From Clostridia bacterium (GTDB lineage Bacteria > Bacillota_A > Clostridia > Oscillospirales > CAG-272): 8,804 bases of DNA. The DNA lies in contig JAFTHF010000043.1 of NCBI GenBank assembly GCA_017457545.1, positions 1-8,804 on the forward strand, written 5' to 3'. Below are positions 7,275 through 8,804 of this stretch, one piece after another (positions within the stretch are counted from its first letter, which is position 1; each line of letters begins with the position of its first letter). The translations under genes were made by a program, and so were the position numbers. The notes below the pieces were generated by a model. That model did no database searches. It was given only the letters and a program-made list of their open reading frames with translations, and had not been told where the DNA came from.

Positions 7275-7397
7275 CTATTTTTTCCACTCTGCATTTTTAA
7301 GCATAAGAATCAAAATCATAAAAACCTTTATAATTCCCTTCTTGATAAGAATAAAGTAAACTGTCCTTATAAAATAAAACTCGGATATCGGGTCCAT
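7275..7397 (-). CDS. Putative 40-aa hydrophobic basic peptide between cotJC and nadK
   Basis: A short ORF I do not recognise. It begins MDPISEFYFIRTVY, continues through a hydrophobic stretch (roughly residues 7-33, rich in Phe, Ile, Leu, Val and Met) interrupted by Arg11 and a Lys19-Lys20 pair, and ends in NAEWKK. One membrane-associated or amphipathic helix is likely, but the lysines in the middle make a clean transmembrane span uncertain. The strongest evidence for translation is GGAGGG exactly six bases before the ATG, as good a ribosome binding site as any real gene here. It lies 43 bp downstream of the cotJ terminator hairpin and stops 22 bp before the nadK -35. No clear promoter of its own is visible, so it may depend on read-through from cotJ, which would make it a sporulation-stage peptide. 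It could be a chance ORF; no function is assigned. Confidence 0.5.
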   Translation of the reverse strand: MDPISEFYFIRTVYFILIKKGIIKVFMILILMLKNAEWKK

Positions 7398-7430
7398 AAT
7401 TATCCCTCCAAGCTTTAGTTTGCCTTAAAA

Positions 7431-7470
7431 TAAAAATTTAAAACGGCAAAGAAAGTCTTTGCCGTTTTTT
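7431..7470. terminator. Intrinsic terminator after cotJC (bidirectional shape)
   Basis: AAACGGCAAAG (7441-7451) and CTTTGCCGTTT (7457-7467) form a perfect 11-bp stem around the 5-nt loop AAAGT. On the minus strand the stem is followed by an AT-rich TTTAAATTTTTATTTT run, and on the plus strand by TTT AATT, so it can stop transcripts from either side. It begins just after the cotJC stop codon. The minus-strand T-tract is interrupted by As, so some read-through into the 40-aa ORF is possible. Confidence 0.9.
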
Positions 7471-7472
7471 AA

Positions 7473-8069
7473 TTATTTATCAAATGCAGGGTTATATCCG
7501 TAGAAGTTCTTATAGTTCATCTTATCCTGAGCAATACCAAGTGCCTCGGCAAAGCGCTGATAGTGTACTATTTCTCTTGCCCTTAAGAATTTTATGGCAT
7601 CGCATACATCGGGGTCGTCAACCAAACGAAGTATATTATCGTAGGTTGTTCTTGCCTTCTGCTCAGCTGCCAAATCCTCGTGTAAATCCGTAAGGACATC
7701 GCCCTTCGACTGGAACTGAGCTGCAGAATAGGGATATCCGCTAGCTGCAACCGGGTAAATACCGGTTGTATGATCTACAAAGTAGGTAGCAAAGCTACTG
7801 TTTGCAATTTCATCCTGCTTCAAATTCCTTGTAAGCTGATAAAGTATGGCGCTTACCATTTCAACATGGGCAAGCTCCTCTGTGCCTATATCCGTTAAAA
7901 TACCTGTAATTTCGGAGTAAGGCATAGCTATTCTTTGAGTAAGATAACGCAAGGATGCTCCGATTTCTCCGTCCGGACCACCAAGCTGGCTGACTATAAT
8001 CTGTGCATACTTTTGATTGGGGTTTTTTATCTTAACAGGGTACTGTAATTTTTTCTCGTACTGCCACAT
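7473..8069 (-). CDS. cotJC: CotJC spore coat protein, manganese-catalase family
   Basis: Component of the inner spore coat made in the mother cell; in Bacillus subtilis it acts with CotJA. The 198 residues are close to the B. subtilis protein (about 190). It belongs to the dimanganese catalase four-helix-bundle family. The candidate metal ligands are all present: Glu35 (DGEIGASLRY), Glu65 and His68 (EELAHVE), Glu136 (LAAEQKAR) and His169 (REIVHYQRF). The Glu-x-x-His step and the 33-residue Glu-to-His step match the spacing I recall for Lactobacillus plantarum manganese catalase, so catalase activity is possible rather than lost. The N-terminal MWQYEKKLQYPV is typical of CotJC. The start has AAGGAG six bases upstream and lies 3 bp after the cotJB stop. 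The protein ends shortly after NFYGYNPAFDK with no long tail. Confidence 0.96.
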   Translation of the reverse strand: MWQYEKKLQYPVKIKNPNQKYAQIIVSQLGGPDGEIGASLRYLTQRIAMPYSEITGILTDIGTEELAHVEMVSAILYQLTRNLKQDEIANSSFATYFVDHTTGIYPVAASGYPYSAAQFQSKGDVLTDLHEDLAAEQKARTTYDNILRLVDDPDVCDAIKFLRAREIVHYQRFAEALGIAQDKMNYKNFYGYNPAFDK

Positions 8070-8072
8070 AGC

Positions 8073-8336
8073 TTACTCCTTTATATCCGTTTCAAGCTGC
8101 CAGGGCCAAGGGCCTTTTGTCCACATCCAGGAGGATGATTCCTCGGGAGCTCTTACAGGACCGAAGTGTGCCTCGTATTCCTGCATTGCTCTTCTTTCCA
8201 GCTTTTTATTTTTGTTGTAATATTCAAGCGCAGCCTTAGAATCGGGATGAGAATCCAGATATAAAAGGGCATCGTGGGCAGCGAAGGAATATGCCTGCAG
8301 CTGCTTCATCATTTTATCTCTGTTAGCCATTATCAT
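8073..8336 (-). CDS. cotJB: CotJB spore coat protein
   Basis: Small CotJB-family protein, 87 residues, the middle gene of the classic three-gene cotJ operon. Its exact role in the coat is unknown. The N-terminal half is helical and charged (DKMMKQLQAYSFAAHDALLYLDSH with the family pattern of a helix followed by His-Pro). The centre has a tyrosine/lysine helix (ALEYYNKNKKLERRAM), and the C-terminal end has the tryptophan-rich block W70-x6-W77-x-W79 (WMWTKGPWPWQ) typical of the family. The ATG at 8336 overlaps the cotJA stop as ATGA. Met3 (8330) is an equally possible start, because AAGGAG lies 9 bases from the first and AGAGG lies close to the second. Translation is coupled to cotJA either way. 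Confidence 0.93.
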   Translation of the reverse strand: MIMANRDKMMKQLQAYSFAAHDALLYLDSHPDSKAALEYYNKNKKLERRAMQEYEAHFGPVRAPEESSSWMWTKGPWPWQLETDIKE

Positions 8337-8620
8337 CCTCTGCAGCTCCTTCCACCGTTGCAGCTTGATTTATTAAAGGGTAAATCAAGCTCCTCAAAAA
8401 TAGTTCCCTTGGTAAGACCAAGCTCTATATCAAAAATGCTTTTCCATTCCTGGCTTTCGCCATATACCATTCCGATAGGACGTTTATTCGCAGTAGGCTC
8501 ATATGCCATTGTGGGCACAGCCTTGTCAGATTCTCTTGTCATATTCTGACCGTTTATGAATCTTGCAAACTGCTCATAATCTGCCCTACGGGAATTTTTG
8601 TAGGTTGAGTCAAATTTCAT
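8333..8620 (-). CDS. cotJA: CotJA spore coat-associated protein
   Basis: First gene of the cotJ operon; in B. subtilis CotJA is needed for CotJC to enter the spore coat. The 95-residue product has the family signature late in the chain: PIGMVYGESQEWKSIFD (48-64), then the near-invariant GTIFEELDLPF (72-82). The first 40 residues are polar and low in similarity to anything I recognise. The C-terminus SSCNGGRSCRG has two cysteines (87 and 93) that could cross-link in the coat or bind metal; I recall no such tail in B. subtilis CotJA. I place the start at 8620, not at the upstream in-frame ATG at 8683, because AAGGAG lies six bases before 8620, while the longer form would read through the hairpin and the putative promoter region and has no ribosome binding site. 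Confidence 0.9.
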   Translation of the reverse strand: MKFDSTYKNSRRADYEQFARFINGQNMTRESDKAVPTMAYEPTANKRPIGMVYGESQEWKSIFDIELGLTKGTIFEELDLPFNKSSCNGGRSCRG

Positions 8621-8632
8621 ATTATTCTCCTT

Positions 8633-8649
8633 TTGAGCATTACGCTCAA
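8633..8649 (-). promoter_or_regulatory. Short hairpin upstream of the cotJA ribosome binding site
   Basis: TTGAGC and GCTCAA form a perfect 6-bp stem around GTAAT on the minus strand, ending two bases before the AAGGAG of cotJA. There is no U-run, so it is not a terminator. Its position mirrors the hairpin before the M18 aminopeptidase gene. It may stabilise the leader or mark an operator. Confidence 0.35.
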
Positions 8650-8653
8650 TATC

Positions 8654-8680
8654 ATAATATGACAGTATATGACAAAATTC
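8654..8680 (-). promoter_or_regulatory. Possible sporulation (sigma-E-like) promoter and tandem repeat upstream of cotJA
   Basis: cotJ in B. subtilis is transcribed by the mother-cell sigma factor E. On the minus strand CATATTAT (8654-8661) resembles the sigma-E -10 (CATACAAT, 6 of 8), and GAATTTT (8674-8680) resembles its -35. The spacing is only 12 bp, one or two short of the usual, so the match is weak. The same stretch contains two copies of TGTCATAT (8657-8664 and 8667-8674) exactly 10 bp apart. That could be a regulator site or could itself be the promoter recognition sequence. Confidence 0.35.
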
Positions 8681-8721
8681 CACCGTACAAAATAAAAATC
8701 CCGAGCATAATGGGTGATGTT

Positions 8722-8799
8722 CTTAGCGGAGAATTTGAAAAATACCGCTAAGTGCGAGCATCGCATTTGTCTGGTCAAATGCAAAATGGGCTAAGCCCA
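8722..8799. repeat. Cluster of three consecutive inverted repeats at the right edge
   Basis: Within 78 bp there are three perfect inverted repeats. CTTAGCGG/CCGCTAAG is an 8-bp stem with a 15-nt loop (8722-8752). GCATTTG/CAAATGC is a 7-bp stem with a 6-nt loop (8763-8782). TGGGC/GCCCA is a 5-bp stem with a 3-nt loop TAA (8787-8799). A minor GCGA/TCGC pair (8754-8764) touches the second. None is followed by a clear U-run on either strand. The spacing suggests one structured unit, such as a dispersed repeat or structured RNA, continuing past the window edge. No function is assigned. Confidence 0.5.
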
Positions 8800-8804
8800 A
8801 ACCC

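Noticed and set aside
7185..7418. Plus-strand 77-codon frame across the nadK upstream region
   Set aside because: It runs across the nadK promoter in the opposite direction, has no ribosome binding site, and its composition reflects AT-rich intergenic DNA. The minus-strand 40-codon ORF in the same place has far better start signals.
8621..8683. Longer CotJA starting at the upstream in-frame ATG (21 extra residues)
   Set aside because: No Shine-Dalgarno precedes it, the extra codons cover the hairpin and putative promoter region, and the ATG at 8620 has AAGGAG at ideal spacing.
8671..8751. Plus-strand 30-codon frame beginning MTVYDKIPPYK and ending SGEFEKYR
   Set aside because: The peptide looks protein-like, but there is no ribosome binding site before the ATG, and it overlaps the cotJ promoter region and a hairpin. 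I kept it only as a possible remnant within the repeat-like block.

Overview
The window looks like chromosomal DNA from an anaerobic, endospore-forming member of the Firmicutes, class Clostridia. Three things point there: a complete cotJA-cotJB-cotJC spore-coat operon, an NfnAB-type electron-bifurcating transhydrogenase typical of strict anaerobes, and a KDPG/KHG aldolase with the start of a VOC-like C-terminal extension, which I recall from clostridial proteins. Shine-Dalgarno sequences are strong (AGGAGG type) and base composition is fairly AT-rich by eye. A gut Oscillospirales or Ruminococcaceae-like lineage is plausible but is inference. Every supported gene lies on the minus strand, so transcription runs from high to low coordinates.

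Read in the direction of transcription, the layout is as follows. (i) 8804-8621 is non-coding DNA upstream of cotJ. It holds three successive hairpins, a tandem TGTCATAT repeat with a 10-bp period, a possible sporulation promoter and a hairpin beside the cotJA ribosome binding site. (ii) 8620-7473 is cotJA-cotJB-cotJC, tightly packed and closed by an 11-bp-stem terminator. (iii) 7397-7275 is a previously easy-to-miss 40-codon ORF with a strong ribosome binding site, encoding a small hydrophobic, basic peptide. (iv) 7252-4023 is a well-defined operon: a near-consensus sigma-A promoter, nadK, nfnA, nfnB and a classic intrinsic terminator. (v) 3977-1 is a second transcription unit with a good sigma-A promoter driving a Gfo/Idh/MocA oxidoreductase and coaE, followed by an M18 aminopeptidase (with a possible promoter of its own) and an eda-type aldolase that runs off the left edge.

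The clearest functional theme is cofactor supply. NAD kinase makes NADP+ and NfnAB reduces it using NADH plus reduced ferredoxin, so one transcript controls both the size and the reduction state of the NADP pool. Dephospho-CoA kinase, the last step of CoA synthesis, starts the next unit. The aminopeptidase and aldolase are housekeeping catabolic enzymes. The cotJ operon is a mother-cell sporulation locus whose last product keeps a full manganese-catalase ligand set.

I see no CRISPR array, tRNA, rRNA, transposase or phage gene. The least explained parts are the 40-aa ORF and the hairpin-rich end of the window.
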